Shown here piece after piece: positions 19,848 to 29,346 of a stretch of DNA of 64,000 nt (position 1 is the stretch's first letter; each line of letters starts with the position of its first letter). The DNA comes from JAHRAW01 sp028066695 (lineage in GTDB: Bacteria; Pseudomonadota; Gammaproteobacteria; Arenicellales; Poriferihabitantaceae). Position numbers and translations under genes: made by a program. The notes beneath the pieces are model-generated. The model ran no database searches. It saw nothing but the letters and a program-made list of their open reading frames with translations, and was not told the DNA's origin. The DNA lies in NCBI GenBank assembly GCA_963457535.1, contig OY734803.1, forward strand, positions 558,001-622,000, written 5' to 3'.

Positions 19848-20354
19848 ATGCGCAAACGGATTTTTTTGCTTTCGGCCGGGGCGCTCGCGCTCGGCGGGTA
19901 TTTCGGGTGGCGGCGCGTGGCAACGCGCGAGGCCGAGTCCACGCTTGCCGACATTGAATTTCCCGATGTGGAAAAAAAACTGCGCCACGGCCGCGAGTGG
20001 CTCGGCAAGGTGGTGGTGGTCAATCACTGGGCGAGTTGGTGCCCGCCCTGCGTGGAGGAAATTCCGCTGCTGATAGAAGCGCAACGGGAATACCGCGAAC
20101 GCGGCTTGCAGGTGGTCGGCGTCGCCCACGATTTTCTGGACGCCGCGCGCGGCTTCGGCGAGCGCCTCGGCATCAACTATCCGTCTCTGGTCGCGCTGAG
20201 CGGCGGCTTTGAAATCATGCGCCGGCAGGGAAACGCCGCCGGCACGCCGCTGCCGTTTACGGTGTTCTTTGACCGCGCCGGCAACATCGCCGCGCGCCAC
20301 CTCGGCAAAATTTCGCGCGACCAATTGCATCAGGCGCTGGCCGCGCTTTGGTAA
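19848..20354 (+). CDS. TlpA/ResA-like membrane-anchored thioredoxin
   Basis: A 168-residue protein with an N-terminal hydrophobic anchor (residues 4-20) and a periplasmic thioredoxin fold. The active site is WASWCPPC (Cys65, Cys68), and the cis-proline region TPLPFTVFFD is intact. CPPC-type TlpA proteins act as thiol reductants, commonly in cytochrome c maturation or metal-site assembly. Position directly after dsbD suggests DsbD keeps it reduced. The exact client is unknown. Confidence 0.88.
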   Translation: MRKRIFLLSAGALALGGYFGWRRVATREAESTLADIEFPDVEKKLRHGREWLGKVVVVNHWASWCPPCVEEIPLLIEAQREYRERGLQVVGVAHDFLDAARGFGERLGINYPSLVALSGGFEIMRRQGNAAGTPLPFTVFFDRAGNIAARHLGKISRDQLHQALAALW

Positions 20355-20372
20355 TCCCGCCCGCCCCGGTTT

Positions 20373-21020
20373 TTATGCCGGGCGCTGCAGCGAGGCGGCG
20401 AGCAAGCCTGCGCCGGCAAGAGTCAAACCGCCGGTGCGGCGCAAGGTGTTTTGCACCGACGGGCGCGTAACCGCCGCGCCAATGGCGGCCGCGCACAGCG
20501 AATACATCGCCGCATTCAGCGCGGCCAAAACCAAAAAGGTCGCGCCCATGATCAGCAGTTGCGGCAGCGCGGCGGCGGCGCTTCCGCTCTGCACGAATTG
20601 CGGCAAAAAGGCGATGAAAAACAAAATGCTTTTTGGGTTGAGCGCGGTCACCGCGAATGCCTCGCGAAAAAACGCGCGGCCGCCGGCGCCCTGCCCTCCC
20701 TTGCTTGCGCTCGCTATTTCCTCCTCGCGCAGCGGCCACGGCGCGCGCCAGAACTTCACGCCGAGATACACCAAATACGCGGCGCCGGCCCATTTGAACA
20801 ATGCAAACCACGCGGCCGAAGCGGCCAGCACCGCGCCCAGCCCGAGCAGCGAGCAGGTCATCGCGGTGAAATCCCCGGCGACCACGCCGGCGACCAGCGG
20901 CGGCGTAGAGCGCCGCCCATGCGCGAGCGAGCGGCACAACAGCAACAGCGCGGTCGGGCCCGGAATGATCAGCACCAGCGACGCGGCGGCCGCAAACAGC
21001 AGCCAGGTTTCTGCGGACAT
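20373..21020 (-). CDS. LysE/RhtB family amino-acid exporter
   Basis: A 215-residue membrane protein with about six hydrophobic helices. The family signature IIPGPTALLLL in the first helix and a second-half NPKSILFFIAFLPQF are visible. LysE/RhtB proteins export amino acids such as homoserine, threonine or lysine; the substrate here is not determinable. It stands alone, convergent with the thioredoxin gene. Confidence 0.9.
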   Translation of the reverse strand: MSAETWLLFAAAASLVLIIPGPTALLLLCRSLAHGRRSTPPLVAGVVAGDFTAMTCSLLGLGAVLAASAAWFALFKWAGAAYLVYLGVKFWRAPWPLREEEIASASKGGQGAGGRAFFREAFAVTALNPKSILFFIAFLPQFVQSGSAAAALPQLLIMGATFLVLAALNAAMYSLCAAAIGAAVTRPSVQNTLRRTGGLTLAGAGLLAASLQRPA

Positions 21021-21085
21021 TTTTGTTTTCTCGTGCGGAGTTGCGGAGGCGAATATATCGCGCTTATTCCGCGCCTATTCCATGC

Positions 21086-21529
21086 CTATTCAATGCTCGC
21101 GCCCGGCGTGTTTTTCTCCACCCACCGCTCGCCGCCGGGCGTGCTTTCCTTCTTCCAAAAAGTCGCGCGGCTTTTCAGCGACTCCATGATTTCCGCGCAG
21201 GCCGCAAACGCCGCGGCGCGGTGCGCCGACCAGGCCGCGACCAGCACGATCGGCTCATTCGGCTGCAATGCGCCGACGCGGTGCACCACCAGCGCGTCCA
21301 GCAGGCCGTGGCGGCGCGCGGCGTCATCGGTGAGTTGCCGCAGTTGGCGCTCGGTCATGCCGGCGTAATGCTCCAGCGTCATCGCGGTAACGCGCTCGCC
21401 CTCATTAAAGTCGCGCATACTTCCGACAAAAGCCGCGCAGGCGCCGTAACTGCCGGGCGGCAGATGCGCCTGATGTTCGGCGAGTTCCTCCCACGGCGCG
21501 AATGCGCGCGCGCGAATTTCCACTTTCAT
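21086..21529 (-). CDS. moaE: Molybdopterin synthase catalytic subunit MoaE
   Basis: With MoaD it converts cyclic pyranopterin monophosphate to molybdopterin. 147 residues, normal length. The FVGSMRD motif, the HRVGAL...VLVAAWSAHR block and the C-terminal catalytic lysine region (FWKKE) are present. It lies 12 bp downstream of moaD on the same strand. Confidence 0.95.
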   Translation of the reverse strand: MKVEIRARAFAPWEELAEHQAHLPPGSYGACAAFVGSMRDFNEGERVTAMTLEHYAGMTERQLRQLTDDAARRHGLLDALVVHRVGALQPNEPIVLVAAWSAHRAAAFAACAEIMESLKSRATFWKKESTPGGERWVEKNTPGASIE

Positions 21530-21541
21530 GGAGCGCCCCGC

Positions 21542-21772
21542 TTAACCACCGGTGACCGGCGGAAAAAACGCGATTTCATCGCCGTCCTCCACCGCTTGCT
21601 GCAAATCGGCGTATTCCAGATTGCGCGCGCACAGCAGGTTTTCCGGCGGCGGCTCTTCGCTGAGCGCGCGCCAGGCGTCGCCGATGGTCATGCCGCGGCG
21701 GTGCGCAAGTTCGGTCTGCCCGATTCCCAGTTGCTGGCGCAGACTGGCGAAACATTTAATGCGGACGCTCAT
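21542..21772 (-). CDS. moaD: Molybdopterin synthase sulfur carrier MoaD
   Basis: Ubiquitin-fold sulfur carrier, 76 residues. It ends with the required Gly-Gly tail (PPVTGG), which is thiocarboxylated to donate sulfur to molybdopterin. FFPPVTGG is the family's characteristic C-terminus. First gene of moaD-moaE; divergent from moaB across 92 bp. Confidence 0.94.
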   Translation of the reverse strand: MSVRIKCFASLRQQLGIGQTELAHRRGMTIGDAWRALSEEPPPENLLCARNLEYADLQQAVEDGDEIAFFPPVTGG

Positions 21773-21864
21773 TCGTGCATCGCCGGCGCGGAATGGCGGA
21801 TAATGTCCATCCCTCCATTTTACATTTCCCATCGGGGCATTGGCATGACATTGCCGCAGTTAAC

Positions 21865-22392
21865 ATGAGCGCGCGCGGCGCACGGGAGTTTATCGCGGTC
21901 AACATCGCCGTCCTGACCGCCTCGGACACGCGCGACGAAGCCGGCGACAAATCCGGGCGCGCGCTCGCCGAGCGGCTGCGCGCGGCCGGCCACCGCCTCG
22001 CCGACAAGCAAATCGTGCCGGACGACATTTACCGCATTCGCGCGATGGTCGCCGGGTGGATCGCCGACCCCGGTATTCAGGCGGTCCTCACCACCGGCGG
22101 CACCGGCGTCAGCGGCCGCGACGGCAGCCCCGAAGCGGTGCGCCCGCTGCTGGACAAAACCCTGGACGGATTCGGCGAAATGTTTCGCGCGCTGTCGTAT
22201 CAGGAAATCGGGACTTCCACGCTGCAGTCGCGCGCGCTCGCCGGCGTCGCCAACGGCACCTATGTTTTCGTGCTGCCCGGCTCGCCCGGCGCGTGCGCGC
22301 TCGCCTGGGAAAAACTGATCTCGCACCAACTGGACCACCGCACGCGCCCGTGCAACCTGGTGGAGATGATGCCGCGCTTGCTGGAAAAGTAA
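21865..22392 (+). CDS. moaB: Molybdenum cofactor biosynthesis protein MoaB
   Basis: MoaB/MogA-type protein of 175 residues, implicated in adenylylation of molybdopterin before molybdate insertion. The family motif TTGGTGVSGRDGSPEA is intact, as are VLTASDTRD near the N-terminus and the FVLPGSPGA segment. The ATG at 21865 is the first that leaves the conserved start intact. Together with moaDE it shows that the organism makes molybdenum cofactor; the other moa genes are elsewhere. Confidence 0.93.
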   Translation: MSARGAREFIAVNIAVLTASDTRDEAGDKSGRALAERLRAAGHRLADKQIVPDDIYRIRAMVAGWIADPGIQAVLTTGGTGVSGRDGSPEAVRPLLDKTLDGFGEMFRALSYQEIGTSTLQSRALAGVANGTYVFVLPGSPGACALAWEKLISHQLDHRTRPCNLVEMMPRLLEK

Positions 22393-22421
22393 TTGGAAAC
22401 GCCGACCGCGCTTAAAATGAT

Positions 22422-22450
22422 TTAACATTTCGTTTTGCATCGCCTATACT
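22422..22450 (+). promoter_or_regulatory. Sigma-70 promoter of parC
   Basis: TTAACA (22422-22427) and TATACT (22445-22450) are separated by exactly 17 bp, five of six matches in each box. The boxes end 34 bp before the parC ATG. Confidence 0.7.
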
Positions 22451-22484
22451 CGCGGCATTCCACGGCCCCGACCCGACCCCGATA

Positions 22485-24728
22485 ATGACCGAAAAAACCA
22501 GCACGCAGCGCGCCGCGCCGGAGACGCTGCCGCTCATCAACTTCACCGAGCGCGCCTATCTGCATTACTCCATGTCGGTGATTCTGGACCGCGCGCTGCC
22601 GAGCATGGTGGACGGGCTGAAGCCGGTGCAGCGGCGCATCATCTACGCGATGTCCGACCTCGGCCTGCATGCCGCGGCGAAATACAAAAAGTCCGCGCGC
22701 ACGGTCGGCGATGTGCTCGGCAAGTTTCACCCGCACGGCGATTCGGCCTGCTACGAGGCGATGGTGCTGATGGCGCAGTCGTTCAGTTGCCGCTACCCGC
22801 TTATCGACGGGCAGGGAAACTGGGGCAGCCAGGACGACCCGAAATCCTTCGCCGCGATGCGCTACACCGAATCGCGGCTGACCAAATACGCGCAGATGCT
22901 GCTGGAGGAACTCGCGCAGGGCACCGCCGACTGGGCGCCGAATTTTGATTCCACGCTGCTGGAGCCGAAACGCCTGCCGGCGCGGCTGCCGAATGTGCTG
23001 CTGAACGGCGGCTCCGGCATCGCGGTCGGCATGGCCACCGACATTCCGCCGCACAACATTCGCGAAGTGGTCAGCGCCTGCATTCGCCTGCTGGAGGACC
23101 CGCGCGCCGATCTGGACGCGCTGTGCGAGCACATCAAGGGGCCCGACTTCCCGACCGAGGGCGAGATCATCACCACGCCGGAGGAGTTGCGCGAGATCTA
23201 CCGCAGCGGCGCCGGCTCGGTGCGCCAGCGCGCGGCGTGGCGCGCCGAAGGCGGCGACATCGTCATTCACGCGCTGCCCTACCAGGTTTCCGGCGCGCGC
23301 ATCAGCGAGCAAATCGCCGCGCAGATGAACGCGAAAAAACTGCCGATGGTCACCGACCTTCGCGACGAATCCGACCACGAGCACCCGACGCGGCTGGTCA
23401 TTGAGCCGCGCTCCAACCGCGTGGACGCCGAGGCGCTGATGCACCACCTGTTCGCCACCACCGACCTGGAGCGCAGTTACCGCGTCAACTTAAACATGAT
23501 TGCGCCGGACGGCCGCCCGAAAGTCTTTGACCTGAAGACCCTGCTGACCGAATGGCTCGCCTGGCGCCTCGCCACGGTCGCCCGCCGCCTGCAGTTTCGC
23601 CTGGACAAAGTCACCGAGCGGCTGCACATACTGGACGGCCTGCTCATCGCCTTTTTGCATCTGGACGAAGTCATCAAAATCATCCGCCGCGAAGATTCGC
23701 CGAAGCCGGCGCTGGTCAAACGCTTCGGGCTGAGCGGCGCGCAGGCGGACGCGATTCTGGAACTCAAACTGCGCCACCTCGCCAAACTGGAGGAAATGAA
23801 AATCCGCGGCGAGCAAAAGGAATTGAGCGCCGAGCGCAAACGCCTGGAGGCGCTGCTGAAATCCCGGAAAAAACTGAAGGCGCTGGTGCGCGATGAAATG
23901 ATCGCCGACGCGCAGGAACACGGCGGCGAGCGCCGCTCGCCGCTGGTGGAGCGGCGCGCGGCGAAAGCGATGGAAGTGCATGACATCACGCCGGCCGAGC
24001 CGGTCAGCGTGATTTTGTCGGGCAAAGGATGGGTGCGCGCGGCGAAGGGGCACGATATTGACGCGTCCGCGCTGCAATACCGCGCCGGCGATGAATTTTT
24101 GTGCGCGGTGCGCGGCAAGACCAGCGACCTTTTGCTGGCGCTGGATTCCTTCGGCCGCACTTATGCGCTCGCGCCGCATTCGCTGCCGTCGGCGCGCAGT
24201 CTGGGCGAGCCGCTCAGCGGCACTTTCAACCCGCAGCCGGGCGCGCATTTCTGCGGCCTGATGATGGGGCGCGAAGACGACGAATATTTGCTGTGCGCCG
24301 ATTCCGGCTACGGGTTTGTCGCGAAACTGGGCGACCTGAACACGCGCAACAAAGCCGGCAAGGCCGCGCTGCGCGTGCCGCCCGGCGGGCGCGCGCTGAT
24401 GCCGCAGCGCGTTTTGGATTACGAGGACGACTGGGTCGCGGTGCTCAGCGGCGGCCGCCTGCTGATTTTTCCGGTGGCCGAATTGCCGCAACTGGCGCGC
24501 GGCAAAGGCGTCAAACTGTTCAACATCCCCAAGAAAAAACACCAGGAGGGCGAGCGCGTCGCCGCGGTCTCGGTGTTCCGCGAGGGCCAGACTCTGCGCG
24601 TCGGCAGCGGCAAACGCCCGCTGCGCATTCGCCCGTCCGAATTTGACGCCTATGTCGGCGCGCGCGCGCAGCGCGGCGGAATGCTACCGCGCGGATTTCA
24701 GCGGGCAAAATTCATTGAGGCGCGCTGA
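22485..24728 (+). CDS. parC: DNA topoisomerase IV subunit A
   Basis: Breakage-reunion subunit that decatenates daughter chromosomes together with ParE. 747 residues, a normal ParC length and too short for a typical GyrA. The catalytic Tyr is at about residue 127 in MRYTESRLT. The quinolone-determining region reads HPHGDSACYEAM, with the usual Ser in a sensitive-type context. The C-terminal part is a shortened beta-pinwheel. purC starts two bases after the stop, so the two are likely co-transcribed. Confidence 0.96.
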   Translation: MTEKTSTQRAAPETLPLINFTERAYLHYSMSVILDRALPSMVDGLKPVQRRIIYAMSDLGLHAAAKYKKSARTVGDVLGKFHPHGDSACYEAMVLMAQSFSCRYPLIDGQGNWGSQDDPKSFAAMRYTESRLTKYAQMLLEELAQGTADWAPNFDSTLLEPKRLPARLPNVLLNGGSGIAVGMATDIPPHNIREVVSACIRLLEDPRADLDALCEHIKGPDFPTEGEIITTPEELREIYRSGAGSVRQRAAWRAEGGDIVIHALPYQVSGARISEQIAAQMNAKKLPMVTDLRDESDHEHPTRLVIEPRSNRVDAEALMHHLFATTDLERSYRVNLNMIAPDGRPKVFDLKTLLTEWLAWRLATVARRLQFRLDKVTERLHILDGLLIAFLHLDEVIKIIRREDSPKPALVKRFGLSGAQADAILELKLRHLAKLEEMKIRGEQKELSAERKRLEALLKSRKKLKALVRDEMIADAQEHGGERRSPLVERRAAKAMEVHDITPAEPVSVILSGKGWVRAAKGHDIDASALQYRAGDEFLCAVRGKTSDLLLALDSFGRTYALAPHSLPSARSLGEPLSGTFNPQPGAHFCGLMMGREDDEYLLCADSGYGFVAKLGDLNTRNKAGKAALRVPPGGRALMPQRVLDYEDDWVAVLSGGRLLIFPVAELPQLARGKGVKLFNIPKKKHQEGERVAAVSVFREGQTLRVGSGKRPLRIRPSEFDAYVGARAQRGGMLPRGFQRAKFIEAR

Positions 24729-24730
24729 AC

Positions 24731-25624
24731 ATGACCGCCGCCCTGTTTCAGTCCGAACTGCCGCACCTTGAACTCCTGAACCGCGGCAAGGTGCGCGACC
24801 TCTACCGCGTGGACGACGCGCACATGCTGATAGTCGCCACCGACCGCATCTCCGCGTTTGATGTGGTGCTCGGGCAGCCGATTCCCGGCAAGGGCGAAGT
24901 GCTGACGCGCGTGGCGAATTTTTGGTTCGCGCGCAGCGCGGGCGATGTGCCGAACCACCTCGCCGGCGTTGACCTCGCCGAGGTTGTGCCCGAGGCGCGC
25001 ATGCGCGAACAGCTCGGCGCGCGCGCAATCGTCGTGAAAAAACTGCAGCCGCTGCCGATAGAAGCGATCGTGCGCGGCTACCTGATCGGCTCCGGCTGGA
25101 AGGACTACCAAAAGACCGGCGCGCTGTGCGGCATCGCGCTGCCGAAAGGCATGCGCCAGGCCGAGCAACTTCCCGAGCCGCTTTACACGCCCTCCACCAA
25201 AGCCGAGGCCGGCGCCCACGACGAAAACATCTCGTTCGCGTGCACCGAAGAATTGACCGGCGCCGGCATCGCCGCGCGCGTGCGCGACCTGAGCATCGCC
25301 ATCTACCGCGACGCGGCCGCCTACGCGCGCGAGCGCGGCATCATCATCGCCGACACCAAGTTTGAATTCGGCTTGGACGCGAACGGAACGCTGCACCTGA
25401 TTGACGAGGTCCTGACGCCCGACTCGTCGCGCTTTTGGCCGGCCGCGCAATACCGCCCGGACATTTCGCCGCCGAGTTACGACAAGCAATTCGTGCGCGA
25501 TTATCTGGAGACGCTGGACTGGAACAAGACCGCGCCGGCGCCCGAATTGCCGCCGGAAATCATCGCGCGCACCGCCGAAAAATACGCGGAAGCCGAGCGC
25601 GTGCTGACGCGCGCGCCGGCGTAA
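24731..25624 (+). CDS. purC: Phosphoribosylaminoimidazole-succinocarboxamide synthase
   Basis: Makes SAICAR from CAIR, aspartate and ATP in purine synthesis. The 297-residue length matches the longer yeast-type SAICAR synthase rather than the ~240-residue E. coli type. I see RGKVRDLYRVDD, the ATDRISAFD loop, RGYLIGSGWKDY and the IADTKFEFG motif. It follows parC after two bases and its stop shares a base with the next start. Confidence 0.95.
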   Translation: MTAALFQSELPHLELLNRGKVRDLYRVDDAHMLIVATDRISAFDVVLGQPIPGKGEVLTRVANFWFARSAGDVPNHLAGVDLAEVVPEARMREQLGARAIVVKKLQPLPIEAIVRGYLIGSGWKDYQKTGALCGIALPKGMRQAEQLPEPLYTPSTKAEAGAHDENISFACTEELTGAGIAARVRDLSIAIYRDAAAYARERGIIIADTKFEFGLDANGTLHLIDEVLTPDSSRFWPAAQYRPDISPPSYDKQFVRDYLETLDWNKTAPAPELPPEIIARTAEKYAEAERVLTRAPA

Positions 25625-26517
25625 TGCGCGCCGACGCGGATAAAAACAAAAATCTGGGCCGGTTTTACACCAAGCCCGAAGTCGCGCGCGCATGCTGGCG
25701 GGTGTTCGCGCGCACCGCCGGGCAACTCGGCATGGATTTGCGCGCGTATTGGTTCGTGGAACCGGCGGCCGGCTGCGGCTGTTTCTGGCAACTGCTGCCG
25801 CAAGGGCGCCGCACCGGCATTGACCTCGCCCCCGAAAAACTCCCGCGCATAGACAACGCCGGCATTGAACGCGCCGATTATTTTGACTGGCGGCCGCCTA
25901 TGAGGCGAAAATACGCGGTCATCGGCAACCCGCCTTTCGGCAAGCGCGGCAAACTCGCGGTCGCATTTTTTAACCACTCGGATTTCGCCGACACCATCGC
26001 GCTGGTGTTGCCGGTGACTTTTCGCAAATACGCGACGCACCGCCTGCTGCCCGCGCAATATCAATTGGTGCGGCGCGAACCGCTGGCGCGCGATTCCTTT
26101 TGCACGCCCGACGGCAAGGATTTCGCGGTCAACGCCGAGTTCCAAATCTGGACGCGCCTGCCGCACCGCATGAAAAACCTGCGCGCGCATGCGCCGCCGC
26201 CGCGCGCGCACCCGGATTTTCAAATGCGCCAATACAACAACACCCGCCAGGCGCTGAAGGAATTTGACGCGCCGTTTGATTTCGCCGTGCCGTGCCAGGG
26301 CTACCAGGACTATTCCCGCCGCGAAACCGAGGCCGCGAATTGCGAAAAGCACAAGCAGTGGATGCTGTTCACCGCCCCCACCGCCGCGGCGCGAAACCGC
26401 CTGCTGCAAATGGACTTCGCCGCGCTGGCGCTGGACAGCGCAACGGCGGTGCCGGGGTTTCGGAAGAATGATGTGGTGCGGGAATACGCGGCGGAGCGCG
26501 AAAGTGCAGCAAATTAA
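25624..26517 (+). CDS. Orphan adenine-specific DNA methylase-like protein
   Basis: A 297-residue SAM-dependent methyltransferase-like protein. GRFYTKPEVARACW, the SAM-site-like VEPAAGCGCFW and the catalytic-type NPPFGKRGK motif are in the gamma-like order (SAM site first, NPPF second) typical of N6-adenine methylases of TaqI-like architecture. No clear target-recognition domain or restriction partner is next to it. It may be a regulatory or solitary DNA methylase, or an RNA/protein methylase. The ATG shares one base with the purC stop. Confidence 0.72.
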   Translation: MRADADKNKNLGRFYTKPEVARACWRVFARTAGQLGMDLRAYWFVEPAAGCGCFWQLLPQGRRTGIDLAPEKLPRIDNAGIERADYFDWRPPMRRKYAVIGNPPFGKRGKLAVAFFNHSDFADTIALVLPVTFRKYATHRLLPAQYQLVRREPLARDSFCTPDGKDFAVNAEFQIWTRLPHRMKNLRAHAPPPRAHPDFQMRQYNNTRQALKEFDAPFDFAVPCQGYQDYSRRETEAANCEKHKQWMLFTAPTAAARNRLLQMDFAALALDSATAVPGFRKNDVVREYAAERESAAN

Positions 26518-26539
26518 CGCGCGTCCGGCTGCGGAAATT

Positions 26540-27361
26540 TCACCGCGCCTTCCCCGCCGCCGCAAGAGCGGCCAATCCCCGCGTCAGCAATTCGCGGCCG
26601 CCCCGGTCCAGTCCGCTGAGGTATTCGCTCTGCGGGAAACTCAGCGCGAGCACGCGTTTTGCCGATTCGGACAACTCGGACAGGCCCATTTGCCGGTAGG
26701 AAAAAATCATCAGCGCGAGCGCGTGTTCCAGCGCGGGGGTGGTCGCGTAGTTTTCCACCACGCCTTTGGCGCGGTTGACCACGGCGACATGCGCGTTGCG
26801 CGACAGGTAATAGGCGGCGACCGCGAGTTCGTGGCGCGCCAGCGACTCGGTCAGGCGGCGCGCGCGCGCGCGCGAGTCGGGGGCGTAGCGGCTTTCGGGG
26901 AACAGCGTGTAGACATCGGTGAACGCGTCCAGCGCGTCGCGCGTGATGGTCGCGTCGCGGTCGCTTAAATCATCTCGCCCGGTCAGGCGGCCGAACAGCG
27001 AGTCGTCCTCCTGGTAGTTCGCCAGGCCTTTCGCGTAGTAGGCGTAGTCCACCGCCTCGTGCGTCGGGTGCTCCTTGATGAAGCGCTCGGCCGCGGCGAT
27101 GCAAAGCCCCGGCGAGTTGTTGCGGTAATGCACATAGATTTCATCCAGTTGCGCCTGCTCGGCGTGCTTGCCGTAGGGGTATTTGGCGATGAGTTCGCGC
27201 AACTGCGTAAGCGCGCGCTCCCAGCCGTTGCGGCTCATGCTGAGTTTCGCGGCCGCGTACATCTCCTCGGCGCTGAGGTCGGGCTCCTCTTTTTTCGCCG
27301 ATGAGCAGGCCGCCAAAAAGACGGCGGCGAGCACGAGGAGAATGCGAAATTTGCCGGACAT
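26540..27361 (-). CDS. bamD: Outer membrane assembly lipoprotein BamD
   Basis: Essential component of the BAM machine that inserts outer-membrane beta barrels. The 273-residue precursor has a signal peptide with lipobox LAAC (Cys19) followed by Ser, which favours outer-membrane sorting. The mature part consists of TPR helices with AAKLSMSRNGWERALTQL and LDEIYVHYRNN typical of BamD. It is divergent from rluD across 81 bp, an arrangement common in gammaproteobacteria. Confidence 0.95.
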   Translation of the reverse strand: MSGKFRILLVLAAVFLAACSSAKKEEPDLSAEEMYAAAKLSMSRNGWERALTQLRELIAKYPYGKHAEQAQLDEIYVHYRNNSPGLCIAAAERFIKEHPTHEAVDYAYYAKGLANYQEDDSLFGRLTGRDDLSDRDATITRDALDAFTDVYTLFPESRYAPDSRARARRLTESLARHELAVAAYYLSRNAHVAVVNRAKGVVENYATTPALEHALALMIFSYRQMGLSELSESAKRVLALSFPQSEYLSGLDRGGRELLTRGLAALAAAGKAR

Positions 27362-27442
27362 TGGTATGGACGGAAGTTGCTTGGGGGGAAATATTCCGGA
27401 GCGGTGCGCCGGGCGCGCGATTCTGCCATACTTTGCCGCGCA

Positions 27443-28402
27443 ATGCGCGAGCAAAACCCGCCCCCATTTGAAGTTCCGGCGCAATTTGCCGGCACGCGCA
27501 TAGACAAGGCGCTGGCCGCGCTGCTGCCCGAGCATTCGCGCGCCGAGATGCAGCAGTGGCTGAAGCGCGGCTTGGTGCTGGTGGACGGCGAGCACGCCAA
27601 GCAGAGTTACCAGTTGCGCGGCGGCGAAAATCTGGAAGTGTTTCCGCCGTCGCCGCAGCCGTCGGATTCGCCCGCGCAATCGGTGGATTTTGAAATTGTG
27701 GCGCGCGACGAAGATTTGCTGATCATTAACAAGCCGGCCGGCCTGGTCGTGCACCCCGGCGCAGGGCAGCCCGACCGCACTTTGCTGAACGGATTGCTGC
27801 ATGCCGACGAAGAACTGCGCACACTGCCGCGCGCCGGCATCGTGCACCGCCTGGACAAAGGCACTTCGGGCCTGCTCGCGGTCGCGCGCAACGAAAACGC
27901 GCGGCGCGATTTAATTGCGCAACTGCAGGCGCACGACATGACGCGGCGTTATTCGGCGGTGGTCAGCGGCGTGCCGGTCGCGGGCGAATGCATTGATCAG
28001 CCGGTCGGCCGCCACCGCCGCGAGCGCCTGCGCATGTGCGTAACGCCGCGCGGCAAACCGGCGGTGACGCATGTGCGCGTGGAGCGCAAGTACCGCAACC
28101 ACTGCCTGATTCGCGCCGAATTGGAAACCGGGCGCACCCACCAAATCCGCGTGCATTTAAGTTGGCGCGGCTTTCCGCTGGTCGGCGACCCGCTGTATGC
28201 CGGGCGCGCGCGCGTGCCGGCCGGCGCGTCGGAAAAATTGCGCGCGGCGCTGGCGAAATTTAAACGCCAGGCGCTGCACGCCGCGCATTTGTCGCTGCGC
28301 CATCCGCGCAGCGGCGAGGTGATGCGCTGGGAGCGGCCGCCGCCGGAGGATTTTCAAAAACTGGTGGACGCGCTGGAAGAGGATTCGCGCCCGAAAAAAT
28401 AA
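27443..28402 (+). CDS. rluD: 23S rRNA pseudouridine synthase RluD
   Basis: Isomerises uridines (U1911/1915/1917 in E. coli) in helix 69 of 23S rRNA. 319 residues with an N-terminal S4-like RNA-binding domain (about 15-70) and the RluA-family catalytic domain. The catalytic Asp138 lies in HRLDKGTSG. ELETGRTHQIRVHL near the C-terminus is also diagnostic. The bamD-rluD divergent pairing supports RluD over RluC. Confidence 0.92.
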   Translation: MREQNPPPFEVPAQFAGTRIDKALAALLPEHSRAEMQQWLKRGLVLVDGEHAKQSYQLRGGENLEVFPPSPQPSDSPAQSVDFEIVARDEDLLIINKPAGLVVHPGAGQPDRTLLNGLLHADEELRTLPRAGIVHRLDKGTSGLLAVARNENARRDLIAQLQAHDMTRRYSAVVSGVPVAGECIDQPVGRHRRERLRMCVTPRGKPAVTHVRVERKYRNHCLIRAELETGRTHQIRVHLSWRGFPLVGDPLYAGRARVPAGASEKLRAALAKFKRQALHAAHLSLRHPRSGEVMRWERPPPEDFQKLVDALEEDSRPKK

Positions 28403-28420
28403 CGCGCGCGAATAGGAATG

Positions 28421-29278
28421 TTATGCGCCGTCAAATCGCAGCGAAAAATCCACCGCCGCGAGGTGCTTGGTCAGCGCGCCGATGGAAATGAAATCAACGC
28501 CGGTTGCCGCGATCTCCGGCACTTGCTCCAGCGTGATTCCGCCCGAGGCCTCCAACTCAGCGCGACCGCGCGCCAACCCGGCCGCTTCGCGCAGTTGGTC
28601 CGAACTGAAGTTATCCAGCAGTACGCGCTGCGCGCCGGCATCCAGCGCGCGTTGCAGTTGCTTCAGGTCTTCCACTTCCACCTCCACAAACCCATCGGGC
28701 GCGGCCGCGCGCGCGCGCCGCACCGCGTCTTCCAGCGAACCGGCCGCGGCGATGTGGTTTTCTTTGAGCAGGACCTGATCAAACAACCCCATGCGGTGGT
28801 TGTGCGCGCCGCCGACCGCGGCCGCGTATTTTTGCGCGAGGCGCAGCCCCGGAATGGTTTTGCGCGTGTCCATGATGCGCGCGCGGCCGCCGGCCGCTTC
28901 AACATACCGCCGCGCGATGGTGGCGGTGCCGGACAGGGTTTGCAGCAGGTTAATCGCGGTGCGCTCGGCGGCGAGCAACGCGCGCGCGCGGCCGTGAATT
29001 TCGCAGACCGGTTCTTCGCCGCGAAGTTGCGCGCCGTCTTCAAAATGCCAGGTGATTTCCACATCGCGGTCGGTTTGGCGAAACGCTTCGTCAAACCAGG
29101 CCGCGCCGCACAGCACCGCGCGCTCGCGGCAAAACAAACGCGCCCGCGCGCGCGCGTCCTGCGGCGTCAATTCGGCGGTCAGGTCGCCGCCGCCGATGTC
29201 TTCGCGCAGCGCGTCTCCGGCGAGTTTTTCAATTGCCGCGCGCGCCGGCAGGCTCACTTTCATCGGCGCATTATCCAT
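28421..29278 (-). CDS. nadC: Nicotinate-nucleotide diphosphorylase (carboxylating)
   Basis: Quinolinate phosphoribosyltransferase, the step from quinolinate to nicotinate mononucleotide in NAD synthesis. 285 residues. The family motif MDTRKTIPGLRLAQKYA, the GGAHNHRMGLFDQVLLKENH block and the C-terminal ASGGITLE barrel end are all present. Convergent with rluD, divergent from the acyl-CoA ligase gene. Confidence 0.96.
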   Translation of the reverse strand: MDNAPMKVSLPARAAIEKLAGDALREDIGGGDLTAELTPQDARARARLFCRERAVLCGAAWFDEAFRQTDRDVEITWHFEDGAQLRGEEPVCEIHGRARALLAAERTAINLLQTLSGTATIARRYVEAAGGRARIMDTRKTIPGLRLAQKYAAAVGGAHNHRMGLFDQVLLKENHIAAAGSLEDAVRRARAAAPDGFVEVEVEDLKQLQRALDAGAQRVLLDNFSSDQLREAAGLARGRAELEASGGITLEQVPEIAATGVDFISIGALTKHLAAVDFSLRFDGA

Positions 29279-29346
29279 GATTTCCGGCCGCCGATAACCG
29301 AAAGCGGAGCGCGCGGTTTGCTATACTTTTTTCATCCCCCTCACCG

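Noticed and set aside
26860..26885. Alternating CG runs as possible Z-DNA elements
   Set aside because: Such runs are frequent throughout this genome's Ala/Arg-rich coding sequence and show no special placement.
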